DNA of 64,000 nt from assembly GCF_019112545.1 (NCBI RefSeq), contig NW_025064880.1, forward strand, positions 2,478,054-2,542,053, read 5' to 3'. Below, piece after piece: positions 21,930 to 34,700 of the stretch (the stretch's first letter is position 1; each line of letters begins with the position of its first letter). The DNA is from Guyanagaster necrorhizus. Lineage: Eukaryota; Basidiomycota; Agaricomycetes; Agaricales; Physalacriaceae. The notes under the pieces are model-generated. The model searched no databases and was not told where the DNA came from. It saw nothing but the letters and a program-made list of their open reading frames with translations. The translations under genes were made by a program, and so were the position numbers.

Positions 21930-24240
21930 GCTATCCAAAAAGTCCAGAAGAAGATCATTTCACAGGTATCATGTTAGAACCAGGTGTGAGGACCATCACA
22001 GGTATCATATGCTCTTACTCAATTTTTGCCCCTTCTAATAAGAGAGACAAATGAACTTATCAGGTGAAATTCACCAATGATAATGTAAGATCCTCAGTCC
22101 TGCCTTCTCAACATCACAGCTACACCAATTTTTGATTGTGTTCCAATCTGCCACATCAAAAGTCAGTATTGAGCTTCAATCTAGAAATTCAGACTGTCTA
22201 ATTGCAATTAGCTTTGTAGAAAAGATGAAGGATTCCACTCAGACAGGGAAAGGGAAGGTCCTGGATATATTCAAATAGACAACCAAAACATCACTTGATG
22301 TCATTGGCAAGAGTAAGGTCATCATCTTTTCTGCACTTGATAGTGCTAATTATGACATTTTCCAGCTTCTTTTTGGTATGAATTCAATGCCATAGATGCC
22401 ATGGACAGGCAACAAATAGAACTCAAGTCTACTCTGCATAATATGCTATTAGTATTTCTCCCATTATTCTTCTGGCTGAGCTCATGACTGCTGTTAGAGG
22501 TGAGTCTCAGATGTGGCTATCATCACTAGAGCTTTTGTACTTGTTGCTTTGGCATTTGCTTCCAGACTGGGGTCTTTCTTTACTCCAGCAAATCTCTACC
22601 AGAGGAACATGATGACTCATGTGGTTCAGGACCACAGCCAGAAAAGCTGCCCAACAATTATTTGCAAAGCAGATATCTGTTCTTGCTAATAGTGACATTT
22701 CTTCAGAAAAGAATATCATCAATGTCCTTAGCATGTTACACTGTCCTTCCTTCTCCCTGTGTTTCTCAGACTCATATATATCTACTTTAAGTGCTTTCTC
22801 ACCTCACCGAAGAACCCAAGAAAAAGATGACTGAGAAAGAGGTTTATGCACAGTTTGCATAAGCTTCAGCTTTTAAAATAAATTCTTACTGTGCTGAGCT
22901 CAACTTTCATCCATAGGACTTTCATCATGGCAGGACATAACATGACTGCCCTGACTACTGCCTGGGTGCTCTATGAGCTAGCACATAACCCTTGTGATCA
23001 AGCTGTGATCTGTGCAGAAATCCAGCAAGCCAAAGCTAATAATAGCAGGCCACTTTCTTCTAATGCTTATAATTCAATGCCTACACTCAATGCTGCCATC
23101 AAGGTATCATGTCCTACTAAGCAGTTAGTTGATCACCACTGATCATTTTTATGACAGGAAACACTTTGACTACTCCCACTTAATCATGTCCTCCACTGAA
23201 TTGCTGGCAAAGACAATATCATACTGTTGGGCAAGCCTATCACCACCACTGATGGCAGGATCATGCATGAGGTATGCATCTTGAAGAGACAGATCATCAC
23301 TGCTTCTGTGTACACTTACAATCAGTGTGTTTTTTCACATCTATTGTCTTCATCAGCTATTTGTTTTATGGTATGTGCTAGCCTTCTGAGTGTCTGGGGT
23401 GATGATGCTGAGCAGTGAAATCTGCAGAGATTCCTATGCCTGTGAGAGACTGAGCAGGTGTTGCTAGGGGTATTCTCAAATTTGTAATGTGCTATTCTCA
23501 TGTTGGACTTGGGGATGAGAGCTGATCATCTTTCTTTGTAGGATGAGTTTTAGTAAACCATGTTCATTCTCCAGATTATGTGACCCAGAGGGCTGGTCCA
23601 CATATAATCAAGGCAGGAGGGTTCACTCTTGTATCAGATACATTCTTCTCCAATTGGATATTAAGTGTCAAAATACCGAGACCATCCACAAATAGTGATT
23701 TGCATCAGTGGTTCTATGTCAAATAATTACAATATCAATGTTCCATCATCTTTCATCTTTCCAGTATCATGGAAATCCAGGCCTTGATCACAGAGTTGCT
23801 GAGTACCTTTGAATTTGGTCTTCTGGAGGAGGATTTCATTATGCTGCAGTCTCCTGGACATAGAGTGGTGTTTCCTCTGATCTGAGAGAGAATACATGAA
23901 GGCATCCAGATACTGCTTCAAGTGTCAGTATTCAAGTTGGAGTAGTAACTTTCAGCTTCTCATAACTAAACTTGATCCACTTTATAACCTTGCATGTTCC
24001 TCATGATAAAATAGATACTGCTTCTTAGTATGTTAGCATTGAAGGAAGATGGCTAGATAGTAATCACCAGCTTGAAATCTGATAGCCATGTGGGTGTTGT
24101 CCATGGATTGATGACCCCATGACCATGATGGAAGATCCTGACCATGATGACAGATGGCATACAAATAATATACCAAATATCTCTTAGCCTTTTCTTTTGT
24201 CATTCTTGTCACCAGCTTCTGAATGGCTTCCAAGTCAGAG
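21930..24240. other. 2.3-kb insert in E5 between integrase and chromodomain
   Basis: The flanks are E5 pol sequence contiguous in E1, E2, E3, E6 and E7. The insert holds the P450 pseudogene on the plus strand (opposite to E5). It also holds a minus-strand open stretch at about 24033-24250 (LEAIQKLVTRMTKEKAKRYL) that I cannot assign. I see no LTR or clear terminal inverted repeat at its edges. Confidence 0.7.
22210..23945 (+). pseudogene. Cytochrome P450 pseudogene inside E5
   Basis: P450s are heme mono-oxygenases, usually anchored in the ER. Recognisable blocks in order: KGKVLDIFK-TTKTSLDVIG (near 22250); a helix QQLFAKQISVLANSDIS and following NVLSMLH (22650-22740); the I-helix oxygen-binding motif FIMAGHNMTALTTAWVLYEL (near 22921-22980). 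Next comes a 54-bp intron (23104-23157), then ETL-stop-LLP, where TGA (23167-23169) replaces the invariant Arg of the K-helix ExxR. Then LLGKPITTTDGRIMHE (23226-23274), VWGDDAEQ...LQRFL, and the C-terminal IQALITELLSTFEFGLLEED ending near 23945. The membrane anchor is not identified and the Cys heme-ligand loop is lost. The block style resembles fungal CYPs; no subfamily is claimed. Confidence 0.85.
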
Positions 24241-27200
24241 GTCCAGGAGAAATGGAGGTGGGCATTCTTGATTTGGAAAAGCTGGTGCAATATATAGTGT
24301 CAATAATGTTTTATTGAAAACATTATAAACCTTTCAGATAGCTGAGAGATATAGTTTATATGCTGAATTGCTGACTTTAGTGAGGATTTGGAAGAGGCCC
24401 ATTTGCTTGTTGGCCAATTTCTGTTTCAAACATGGAAGATGAAGATTTGTCATATCCAGCTATACTTTGTCATTGACCAAATATTCATAGGCCACATGTT
24501 GGTGCTTGTCATACTGCCTTTTCATAGTTGCTGCAGACTTTTCAAGAGCCATCTTGGTTTTGATGTGAATTTTTGCCATTATTGTGGCAAAATTGGAGGA
24601 GGCAGGTGTAGTTGTATGATGATATTCAGTTTGGGCTATATTGGGGTGTCATCTGAAGTTGACAAAAAAGGGGGTTTTCCCTGTTGTGAAGTGGATGCAA
24701 TTATTGTGTTGGAATGTGACAAGAGTCAGCCATTCCATCTAGTTGTCTTGCCAATAGTTAATGAAGAGATAAAGGTATTTCTCCACTTCTTGGTTTGCCC
24801 TCTCTGTTTGTCCATCTGTCTGGAGATGGTAGGCTATAGATGTATTTTGTTTAATATTGAGGAGGCAATACAAGTTGTTCAAAAACTTAGATACAAATTG
24901 TGGCTCTCTGTCAGAGATTATGACTTGAGGCATTCTGTACTTAGTGTATATCTCATCACATAATATCTTCACCCACCCCTCTGAAGTGAGTTTGATAGAA
25001 CATGTGACTGGGATGATCACTTTAGAGAAGCGATTGACTATGATAAGAATTGCATTATAGCCATTATAGTCCAGTAATCCAGTGATCATATCCACTGAAA
25101 TGTGGGTTCATAGTGATGAAGGGATCTCATTTGAGTAGAGTGGTGCCACTTGCAGCTGTGTTGAAGCCTTGCTGCACTGGCAGACTTTGTATGCTTTGAC
25201 ATACTGTGTAATGTCTGTGCTTATCTTGGGCCACCAGTATTTCTGTAGGATGAGCTCTTTGGTTTTGGCAATGCCTGAATGGCTGGCAGTTGCATGGTCA
25301 TAACATGTGATGATGATTTTGCCATGAAGAATGTGGTTCCAAGAAATATAGATCTATCTGTCATAGTAGATCAGTCCTTCTTCCTTCATCATCCCCTATT
25401 CATGATTGAGAGATGAGGCTACATGTTGGTCTCACTTCTGATTATCCCAAGTCATGCTCTTGATGCATTCATGAATTTTCTTCTCTGTCAGCATTATTAT
25501 TGCCCAAAAGTGTTTGGGTTTTAATAAGGTGACCCCTTCATTATCACTTTCTCTCTAATCATGGTCAGCATGCTGGCTGAGAAGGTTGGCCTTCATGTTT
25601 GCTACACTGGCTTTGTAGTGTAGCATGTATTGATATTGGCTAAATTCAGTGATCCACCTAGCTTGCTGGCAGTTCAGCTTCTGTGGTTGTCAGAAATATC
25701 ATAGATTTTGATGATCTGTTCAGATCTCAAAAACTTCAATTGCCTCGATCAGATAATATCACCACTCCTCCAGAGTGAGTATTATAGTGAGTAGGTCTTT
25801 GTTGTATATTTTGTAGTTGTATTCTGTGATAGTTAATGCCTTGGATAGAAATGCAACAGGGCATCAGCAACTATCCTGTTTTTGAGAAAGGACAGCACTA
25901 ATAGTGCCTTCACTTGAGTCAGCTTCAACACAGAATCATCCATCCTGTGTCAGAATTGTGAGAATGACATCTTTCACTAGTTGGCATTTAAAGTCATCAA
26001 ATACTGATTATTAGGCTAGGCCTCAGATCCAGGGTGTGTTACCAGTCAGTTGGATTATAGAGTGGACTATTTTGCTGTAGTCCCAGATGAATTGTTGGTA
26101 GAAGTTTGTGAATCTAAGAAACAATTGCAATTCCTTCTTCTTTGTCAGCTCCAGCCATTCAGTTACTCCAGCTACTTTGACAGGGTCCATCCTGATACTT
26201 TCTTTGCTGATGATGACCTCAAGATACTCAGTTTTGAGTACCTCAAATTCACACTTCTCAGCCTTGAGAAACAGCTTGTGCTTCCTCATGAGGGCTAGTA
26301 CTTGTCAGACTAGCCTTTGATGTTCTTCTTGAGTCTTGGATATGATAAGGATGTTGTCTAAATAAATTGTAACCTTTCCAGTAGCGATGAGGTCTTTAAA
26401 GATGTCATTCATCATCCACTGAAAGGTGGCAGGTGAGTTGGTGAGTCTGAAGAACATGACTGTCAGCTCAAATAGTCTTTGGTTTATGCAGAAGGCAGCC
26501 TTTCACTTGTTGCCTTCTTTGATACACACATTGTTGTAGCCCCATTGGATGACCAGCTTAGTATAATATCAGGTGCTGTAGAGTTTATCCATCAGTTCAG
26601 AAATTAGCAGAAGTGGATAATGGTTCTTAATCATCATCTCATTGAGCTTTTGGTAGTCCTGTATCAGTCAGAGTTTTCCATCCTTCTTTTTGATGAAGAT
26701 AAAGGGAGAAGCCATCAGGAACTTCAACAGCTGAATCCTTCCACTGGAGAGATTCTCATCCAGCTCTTGTTGCTTATTGTTGCCAAGAGGATATATCTTG
26801 CAATCCAGATTGGTATTGGCATTGGGGATCAGCTCGATCATATGATCCCATAGCTTTGGAGTGGATAGCTCATCAAAGCTTTTTTTCTCAAATAGGTCAC
26901 AATAGTCTCATGCTCATTCTGGTACTATTTCTTCAAATGTCCTTTCCTTCTTGTCTGCATTAACCTTTGCTGCCAGATCATTGGCATGGTACATAGTATG
27001 TCTGTAGATCTATAGCAAGAATCATCTCACCATCCTCCATCTTCTCATCCCATCAGTCATCAGGATCTTCATCCAGCAACTCAAATGGAATTTTTCAGCA
27101 TTAGCATCTTGCAAAGATGATTCATCCAGTTTTTCAGTTGATCAGCAGATTGTGGCAGATCAGCCAGTCATGACTAAGGAAAATTTCCTTGGTCTCTAAA

Positions 27201-27880
27201 TCAGTCACTGCCAAGTCAATCCTTTTAAAATGATCACTGATTGTGAGCCTGAGCTCAACAAACTTGATAATCAAACTGGCTTGGTTCTTTGTTCTGTCTG
27301 CATTATAGACTGGAATCAAGGCTACTGTGACCCAGATAGAGAGATGGTGCTTGGTGATGAAAGCATAGTTAATGAAGCTACCTGTACAGCCACTGTCAAT
27401 TAGAGCAGTTACTGCATAGGTGCTCCAAGATGTAAGTGTTTCGATCTGAGCTTTGGCCAATAGATCTCAGCCTGGGGTCTTGGATCATTGAATGAACTTC
27501 TGTGGTCTCCAAAGCTCATCAAGCCATTCTAGGGCTTGACCACATTCTGCCTTTCTCATTTCTTTGATCATTTCATTGATTACTTCTTTGGCTCTGGTCT
27601 TGTGGACCTAGTTCTTAAGTATGGCTTTTGCTGCAGCCTCATCCTTCATGTCTCTGATAGCTTGCCAAGTCCATTTAGTGTTGAATGATTTTAGCCAGCC
27701 AATGGAGCTCTCTGCCCCTGTTCAGCTTGCATGTGGTTGAGTTTGTTTTTTAGGTGATTCCAATATTTGAGTGGTAATGTTAGATATATTCAAATGCACA
27801 TATAATTTAGACATAGATAGTACTACAGAGATAATATCAGTCCATCCAGCATCTGCTTGTGACACACCACTCATTTCTTT

Positions 27881-27913
27881 GGCTGAGTCAGTGGAATTGC
27901 TCACTGCTCAGCC
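27881..27913 (-). promoter_or_regulatory. E5 gag-pol hairpin
   Basis: On the minus strand GGCTGAG pairs with CTCAGCC and CAGT with ACTG, one bulged base, around gag stop TGA and 3' of GGTAAAAGATAG. Pol is again in the -1 frame. All 11 pairs are intact although the surrounding sequence is heavily mutated. Confidence 0.55.
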
Positions 27914-29525
27914 CTATCTTTTACCTCCTTGATCTTTGTCTCTGGTCTGAGGCCTTTCTCTTCCTTTTGTAACTCAGCAATCAGTGCCCTGAGATCCTCT
28001 TGAGTGCACTTGTTCTTCTTCTGAGGGCAGTCCTGTGCCATGTGGCCCTTTTGGCCACAGTTAAAGCACTTTCTCTCCTTCTTGAGCTGATCCACATCTA
28101 TTGGCTTATCTGTTCCAGTAAATGTCATGCCTGTACTGGTTTTCTTCTCACTGTATGAGAAAGTTGGGGTCAAGCTGCCAGGCTTCACAGATGTGTTTGA
28201 GTTAGAGGGGGTGAGCTTCATGCCCTGTCCTTGATGCTTCTATCCACTAGTGGATAGGGTGACTTGTTCAGCCTTCTGTCACTGTCTTTTCCTGTACATG
28301 GTAATGATGCACTCCTTCCATGCATCATACTCCTTTGGAATGTTCTGTCTGAGGTTGGAGATGATCTTGAGATAGAAGAGTGGAGCCTTCATCTTCATGT
28401 ATTTCACCATCTGACCTATATCTGCAGTGTCATCCTGGACCCTGGCAAGTTTGCCTAGTTGTTCTAGCTCATTGAATTACTCAGTGGCTGACTTGTCAGC
28501 CATTTTGTACTCCTTCATCTTCTGCTTGTGCACCTTCTGTATGGCTGGATCCATGAATTTGTCAATAATCATTTGTTTGAGTACTGGCCATAAAGGCATC
28601 CAATGATGCTGTCATATAATTGATCAAAATATAGAAGCAAGAAGCATCCACTACATCTTTGCTTTGTCTTTTATGTGAGTCATGGCAAATATGATCTTAT
28701 ATATATCAAGCAGGAAGTATGAGGCAAATACTTAGAAGTATTGGTCACAGTCTATCAGAAATCAGTTGATGTTCTCAGAGGCACCTTGAAATGATTGAGA
28801 TTCTCAGATGAGAATGGATTTGCAGTTGAGAATAGTTGTATCTGCTGTAAGGGTGGTCATTGGATTCAGGATTCTGCCAAAAAGCAGAACAGTCTATAAT
28901 GTCAGGAGTCCTAAAAAGGAATAGAGAGAGTTGTCATTGGCAATGGGACTTCCTGGTGGTGGGACCTTCTTACATACTATATGCCTATTTTGGATAATAA
29001 ATCCTAATTTGAGTGCTTTGGGATCATCTTCCATGAGAGGGAGTGCTTCTGGAGCCTTTCCACTCCCACTGTCTTCAGCTTCATCAAGTGGTGGTTGCCT
29101 GGCAAAGGGTTGGTATATTGGTTGTGCCCATGGATTCTAATATAGGTTTCTAGGCTGGGGTCAGCTCTGTGTGAGCCAAGATGTCATACTGTAGATAGCC
29201 AATGTGGCAAATATACATTGGGTCAAGGTGCTTCAGATTGATGGGGTCATATAAACAGCTCAGCTGAGTGCCATGCTTGGTGTCCATGGTATGGGTTCGA
29301 TGTTGAATCTGAACCTGTATGCTGGTAACAGCCCTGGTTAGTGTTCTAAATATTCTTTATTATAAATAAAAATAGTCTGCTCAGTGGCTGCATATTGAAT
29401 AATATCTGCATGCTTGACTCTGTCAGCAGTGGTATACCTTAGTCCTATGGGCAACACCAACCAGGTGTTGTCCTTCCATAAGCTGGCTGCCCCTTCCTGG
29501 TACAGCCATTGATATGCTTGGTAAT
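27901..29525 (-). pseudogene. gag: E5 gag, N-terminus missing
   Basis: The C-terminal 106 codons are still open, with an intact knuckle CFNCGQKGHMAQDCPQKK near 28015-28070 and stop TGA at 27901-27903. Upstream blocks seen by similarity are DYFDELERLG-type and FKGASDDID-type (with stops), and ATEQTIFIYNKEYLEH near 29360-29400. Similarity ends near 29525, where block Z begins. Confidence 0.82.
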
Positions 29526-30899
29526 GGCTAAGTGACTAAGAGAGGTGAATGAGGAATGAACTCTCAAACACCAACACCTAACCACTCAATACACAATCAC
29601 CAAATACAATTGAGGTCGGTTGTTTCAAGTACAATAGAAGCACTCTTGCAGTTTTAAGTAAAATCAAAGAAACAGTCAATAAAGACAGTTATTCAACTCT
29701 ATCTTGCTTTCAAAGATGCAATACTTGTGAGAGTAGTTTATAGCAATGTTTAAGTATAATTAGGACTTAGAATGAATGCCAAATTGCGCTCCAAATCGAC
29801 TTAGAATATTCTGAAACCCAATGAACTCTGAAACCTAAATACTAAGTCTATCAAGCACTTAGGCTTGACTAGCTGCACTCCTGACTGGCTATCAGTCCTC
29901 AAAACTGAAGAACTTGTATTCTGGTGCTGAAACCCTTATAGTTTGGAACCCAAATTAATCCAAAACCCAAAATACAGTTATTATTCCAATCCAATCCTCT
30001 CTAAGTGATAAAGCAACTTAAATAAATCACTAAGTCAAAGCAGAACTCAAAATCCATTGTCCCAGGGACCAGCTACAGTGGGCTAGAAGGCCTGAATGCA
30101 GGGGTGGGTCGCTTGCTTGCTATTTCCCCCCCATTCCCTTCTTTTATACATCAACAACAGGTACAGAATCTATAAATAAAGCATTCAAAATAATATTTCT
30201 CCTGTTTAAAGCGGAATCACGCCATTATTCCGGAATGGCAGCACTCCTGGACTCCCCTAGGCTTGCCCAGACCCGCATGGCCACTGCACAGCTTTATTTT
30301 AAGCCTACAGTGCCTGTGGGTACCTAACTCCTTTCTGTCTACTCAGAGTTTTAATCCTCTGAGTTATTCTTAGTAGCTTGATCAATCAGGCCCAGTCAGG
30401 CCCAGTCAACCAGTTCTATCCACTCTATTCCTCTCAATTCTAAGTCTCTTAGGTCACCTGATACCTAGGAAATTTGGACTTAGGCATTTGAGTCAAAACT
30501 CACAGTGCTAGCCACAGATCATTGGGTCTCTCTTCTTACTGCTCCTGAATGATGCTATCTTTACTCAATACTCCACAACTGGCTATGGTATTATACCCCT
30601 AGCTGTCTTAGAATATGCTTATTTTAGTGGCATGTAGAATTGGCCCCATTTGAGATACCATTTTTAAGTTCAACTTAGACTTAGTATTTTCCAAGGTGTG
30701 ATGCAGAACTTTTCTAAGTTCAAACCTGACTTAGGATTTTTATCCTTAGGCCATGTTATTTTTACAAAGTCCAATTTGGACTTAGTATTAGTGACTAGTA
30801 TGACTATCAGCTCAGAGCCTCAGCTATAGTTCTCTACTGGCTAATGATCCTCAGTTACTAGCATATTCTAGTGTGTTATGCAGAATTTGCAAATTATAG
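29526..30899. repeat. Block Z: CpG-richer sequence between E5 and E6, possible LTR
   Basis: About 1.37 kb without coding sequence. The heptamer GACTTAG/CTAAGTC or close variants recurs about ten times (e.g. near 29770, 29809, 29845, 30477, 30680, 30740, 30778). There is a run of C near 30127, a TATAAAAG on the minus strand near 30145, and several CpGs, unlike its neighbours. The head-to-head, 5'-truncated gypsy copies on both sides suggest insertion or recombination here. It could be the solo LTR of another family, but I found no target duplication or clean TG...CA ends. Confidence 0.4.
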
Positions 30900-31742
30900 G
30901 GCTGGACATGTAGCCTGCATATCATCATACTTTCAGCTTGACATGTACAAGATGACATTTGCCATGATTCACATGGAAGACAAGGCAAAAACATGATGGG
31001 TTCTTCTAGCCCCCCACATTCTGGTCCACCACACAACAGCACCACTGGTATCCCTCATGGTCAGTCCTCAAACAGATGATCATCATCAAATTCACAGAAT
31101 CAGACATCCAAGAAGTCCACAAGCAGAAGATGAAGGACTTCAAGATGGCTGACAAGCTGGCTACAGACTACTTTGATGAATTGAAACAGCTTGGCAAACT
31201 TGCCAGAGTCTGTGACAATATCACTGATACTAGATGGATGGTCGAATACATGAAGATGAGGGCCCCATCTTCTTATTTGAAGATCATCTTGGACATCAGA
31301 CATGGTATTCTGAAGGGATATAATAAGTGGAAGGAATGAATTATCACCATGTACAGGGAAAGGCAATGACAGAAGGTGGAGTCGTCCAATCTATCATAGA
31401 GAGAACACAGGAACCAGAGACAGGGCATGAAGCCCTCCACCTCCAACATGACCATGTCCACCAAACCTGGCAGCTCAGCTCCAACTTTCTCATACAGTGA
31501 GAAGAAAATCAGTATGGGCATAACATATACCAGAATGGGTAAGCCAATAGACATGGATCATCTCAAGAAGGAGGGGAAGTGCTTCAATTGTGGCCAGAAG
31601 GGCCACATAGTATGAAACTGTCCTCAGAAGAAGAGCAAGTGCACCTGAGAAGACATGAGTGCAGATTGCCAAGTTGATGGAGAAAGGAGACCTTGAGCCA
31701 GACACCAAGGCCAAGGAGGTAAAAGACAGGGCTGAGCAGTGA
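30900..31742 (+). pseudogene. gag: E6 gag remnant
   Basis: Recognisable blocks: YFQLDMYK (near 30930), DKLATDYFDELKQLGKLARV (31153-31215) and the knuckle CFNCGQKGHIV (31580-31612; the last Cys follows a TGA). The Glu/Lys-rich tail ends AEQ-TGA at 31740-31742. Confidence 0.85.
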
Positions 31743-34700
31743 GTGATTCTGCTGACTTGGCCAAAATACTAAAGAGTGGTGTGTCACAATCAGATGCTGG
31801 ATGGACTGACTTTATCTCTGTAGAATCATCTATGATTAAACTATGCATGCATTCAAATATATCTGACATTGTCACTCAGACACTGGAATCACTTAAGAAA
31901 CAAACTCAACAAACTCAATCACCTATGAGCTGAACAGGAGCAGAGGGCCCTGTGAAGTGGCTAGAACCACTCAACACTCATGTATCATCATTGGCTAGTC
32001 AGACTAACACTGCAGTATGAACTCAATTGCCTATAGGCCAAACTGGAGCAGAGGGCCCCATTAGTTGGCTAAAGCTGTTCAATACTGAATAGACTTGATA
32101 AGCCATCAAGGATGTAAAGGACAAAGCCACAGCAAAAGCCATACTCAGGAATTGGATCCACAAGACTCAGACTGAAGAAGTAGTGGATGATATGATCAAA
32201 GGAATAAAAAAGTCTGAGTGATATTGAGCTTTTGAATAGCTTGATGAATTATAGGGAACCTGGAAGTTCATCTGATGATCCAGAACTTTGGGCCAAGATC
32301 TACTGACCAAAGCCCACATTGAGACACTCATATCTCAAAGCACCCATATGATCACTGTGCTGATCGACAGTGAGTGCACTGGAAGTTCAATCAACTGTGT
32401 CTTTATCACCAAGCACAATCTTCCCATCTGAGCTACAGTGGCTCCTATTTCCATCTACAATATAGACAGAACAAAAAACCAAGCCAGTTCAATCACTGAA
32501 TATGTTGAGCTCAGGCTCACCATCAGGGATCATTCCAAATGAATTGACTTGGCAGTCACTGATCTAGAAATCAAGAAAATATTCCTTAGTCATGATTGAT
32601 TAATTTGATATAACCTGCTGATCAACTGGAAGACCAGGTGCATCATATTTGCTAGATGCTGATGCTGGAAGATTTCATTTGAGTTACTCAATAAAGATTC
32701 TGAAGATTGGTGAGATGAAAAAATGGAAGATGGTGAGATGATTCTTACTGTTGACCTACAGAAGGCTATTCACATTCACACCATGCACCATGCAAATAAC
32801 CTGGCAGTGAAAGCTAATGCCAAGAAGGGGGAAAAGACATTCAAAGAAATAGTATCTGAATGGACATGAGACTTTTGAGACTTATTTGATAAGGAAAGTT
32901 TTGACAAATTATCTGATCTGAAACCTTGAAACCATGCCATAAAACTTATCCTCAACACAAATGCCAATCTGGATTGCAAGGTTTATCCACTTGGCAATAA
33001 CAAACAACAGGAACTAGACAAATTTCTTGACCAGAATTTGTCCAGTGAAAGGATTTGGCCATCAAAGTCTCTGATAGCCTCTCCTTTCTTCTTTGTCAAG
33101 AAAAAGGATGGAAAACTACAACCAGTCTAAGATTATCAAAGGCTTAATGAGATGACCATCAAGAATCACTACCCACTTCCATTGATCTCAGAATTGATGG
33201 ATAAACTCTGTGGCACCAAATACTACACCAAATTAGATGTCTAATAGAGATACAACAACATGCACATCAAAGAAGATGACAAGTGGAAGGCTGCTTTTCA
33301 GACTAATTGTGATCTGTTCAAACCGACTGTTATGTTCTTTAGGCTCACAAACTTGCCTGCTACCTTTCAATGGATGATGAATGATATCTTTAAAGATCTC
33401 ATCACCATAGAAAATGTTACAATTTACTTAGACAACATTCTAGTCATATCCAAGACAAAAGAGAAACATTGATGGCTAGTATGACAAGTACTAGCCCTAA
33501 TGAGGAAGCATTGACTCTTTCTCAAGGCCAAAAAATATGAATTTGAGGTATTGGAAACTGAATATCTCAGAGTCATTATCAGTGAAGAAAGCATAAAGAT
33601 GGACTCTGTCAAAGTAGTGGGAGTAACTGAATGGCCAGAGCCAACCAAAAAAAGGAATTACAATCCTTCCTCAGCTTCACCAACTTCTACCAACAGTTCA
33701 TTCAGGACTACAGCAAAATAGTTTGACTCATGATGTAATTAACTGGAAACATGCCATGGATCTGGAGACCATCTCAACAATCAGCATTTAATGACTTTAA
33801 ATACCAATTAGCTGAGGATATCATTCTTGTAATACTAATGCAGGACAGAAAGTTCTGAGTAGAGGCCAACTTGAGTGAAGGTGCTATCAAAGCCATTCTC
33901 TCACAAGAACAAGATAGAAGATGGTGACCAGTCATATTTTTATCAAAGGCACTCACAATCACAGAGTGTAACTATGAGATTTATGACAAGGAACTTCTTG
34001 CTATAATGCTCACCCTAGCCAAATGACAGCATTATCTCATTGGAGCAATCCAGATCTTTAAGATCTGGACCAATCATCAAAACTTATGATACTTCTGTCT
34101 TTTATAGAAGCTTAATCACTGACAAACCCAATGGGTTATAAAATTATCTGAATACAAATATACACTACACTATAAGGCTGGTGTAGCAAACAAGAAGGCA
34201 GATTTCCTCAGCTGAAGGGCTGACCATGATCAAGAAGGAAACAACAACAAAGGAGTTATATTACTATGATCCAAACACTTCTGAGTAATGATCATGTCCA
34301 TGAAGGAGGAAATACATGAATATATCAAAAGTGCAACTCAGGACCCTCATAAATGGGATTAATAGATCACTCCATCCCTGAACCATGAATGAGGACTGAA
34401 GAAGGAAGGGAGATTGATCTGCTATGATGGATGGATTTATATCTCTAGAGACCAAGGACTTTGTGATGACATCATCACCACATATTATGACCATGTGACT
34501 GCCAGACACCCAGGCATCACTAAAACAAAAGAGCTTATATTATGAGAATATTGGTAGCCCAAAATAGACTATGATATCATCTGATATATTAAGGTTTGTG
34601 AGGTTTGTCAATGAGGCAAATCCTCAATATGACTCTGAGCTACACCACTCCATCCAAACAAGGTACCATCTTCACCATGGACTCATATTTCAGTGGACAT

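Larger units (their letters stand above)
21700..27904 (-). pseudogene. pol: E5 pol remnant, interrupted by P450 segment
   Basis: Minus-strand pol in the -1 frame to gag. Linker 27470-27895; protease DSGCTGSFIN near 27390; RT roughly 26040-26790; RNase H 25560-25960. The integrase HHCC finger lies near 25160-25330 and the DDE core (DMITGLLDYNGYNAILIIV at its start) near 24740-25095. The GPF-like region and the APAFPNQE motif lie near 24260-24420, and the chromodomain (DYLVSWKGYGLKSNQWINK) near 21740-21830. Between APAFPNQE...PPP and the EEHYKVN stretch, adjacent in all sister copies, lie about 2.3 kb of foreign sequence. Confidence 0.82.
21385..29525 (-). mobile_element. E5: gypsy element on minus strand, both ends incomplete
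   Basis: Read on the minus strand: gag from the ...YQAYQWLYQEGAA region at the right, knuckle, gag-pol hairpin, protease, RT, RNase H and integrase; then a 2.3-kb insert with a P450 pseudogene; then chromodomain, purine tract and about 205 bp of a 3' LTR. The 5' LTR and N-terminal gag are missing at the junction with Z. The LTR breaks off against X at about 21385. Confidence 0.85.

Noticed and set aside
24388..24963. 191-codon plus-strand frame
   Set aside because: Antisense to E5 integrase, which is recognisable on the minus strand over the same bases.
29526..30899. Block Z as a protein-coding gene
   Set aside because: No open frame longer than a few dozen codons on either strand and no splice pattern joining protein-like pieces.
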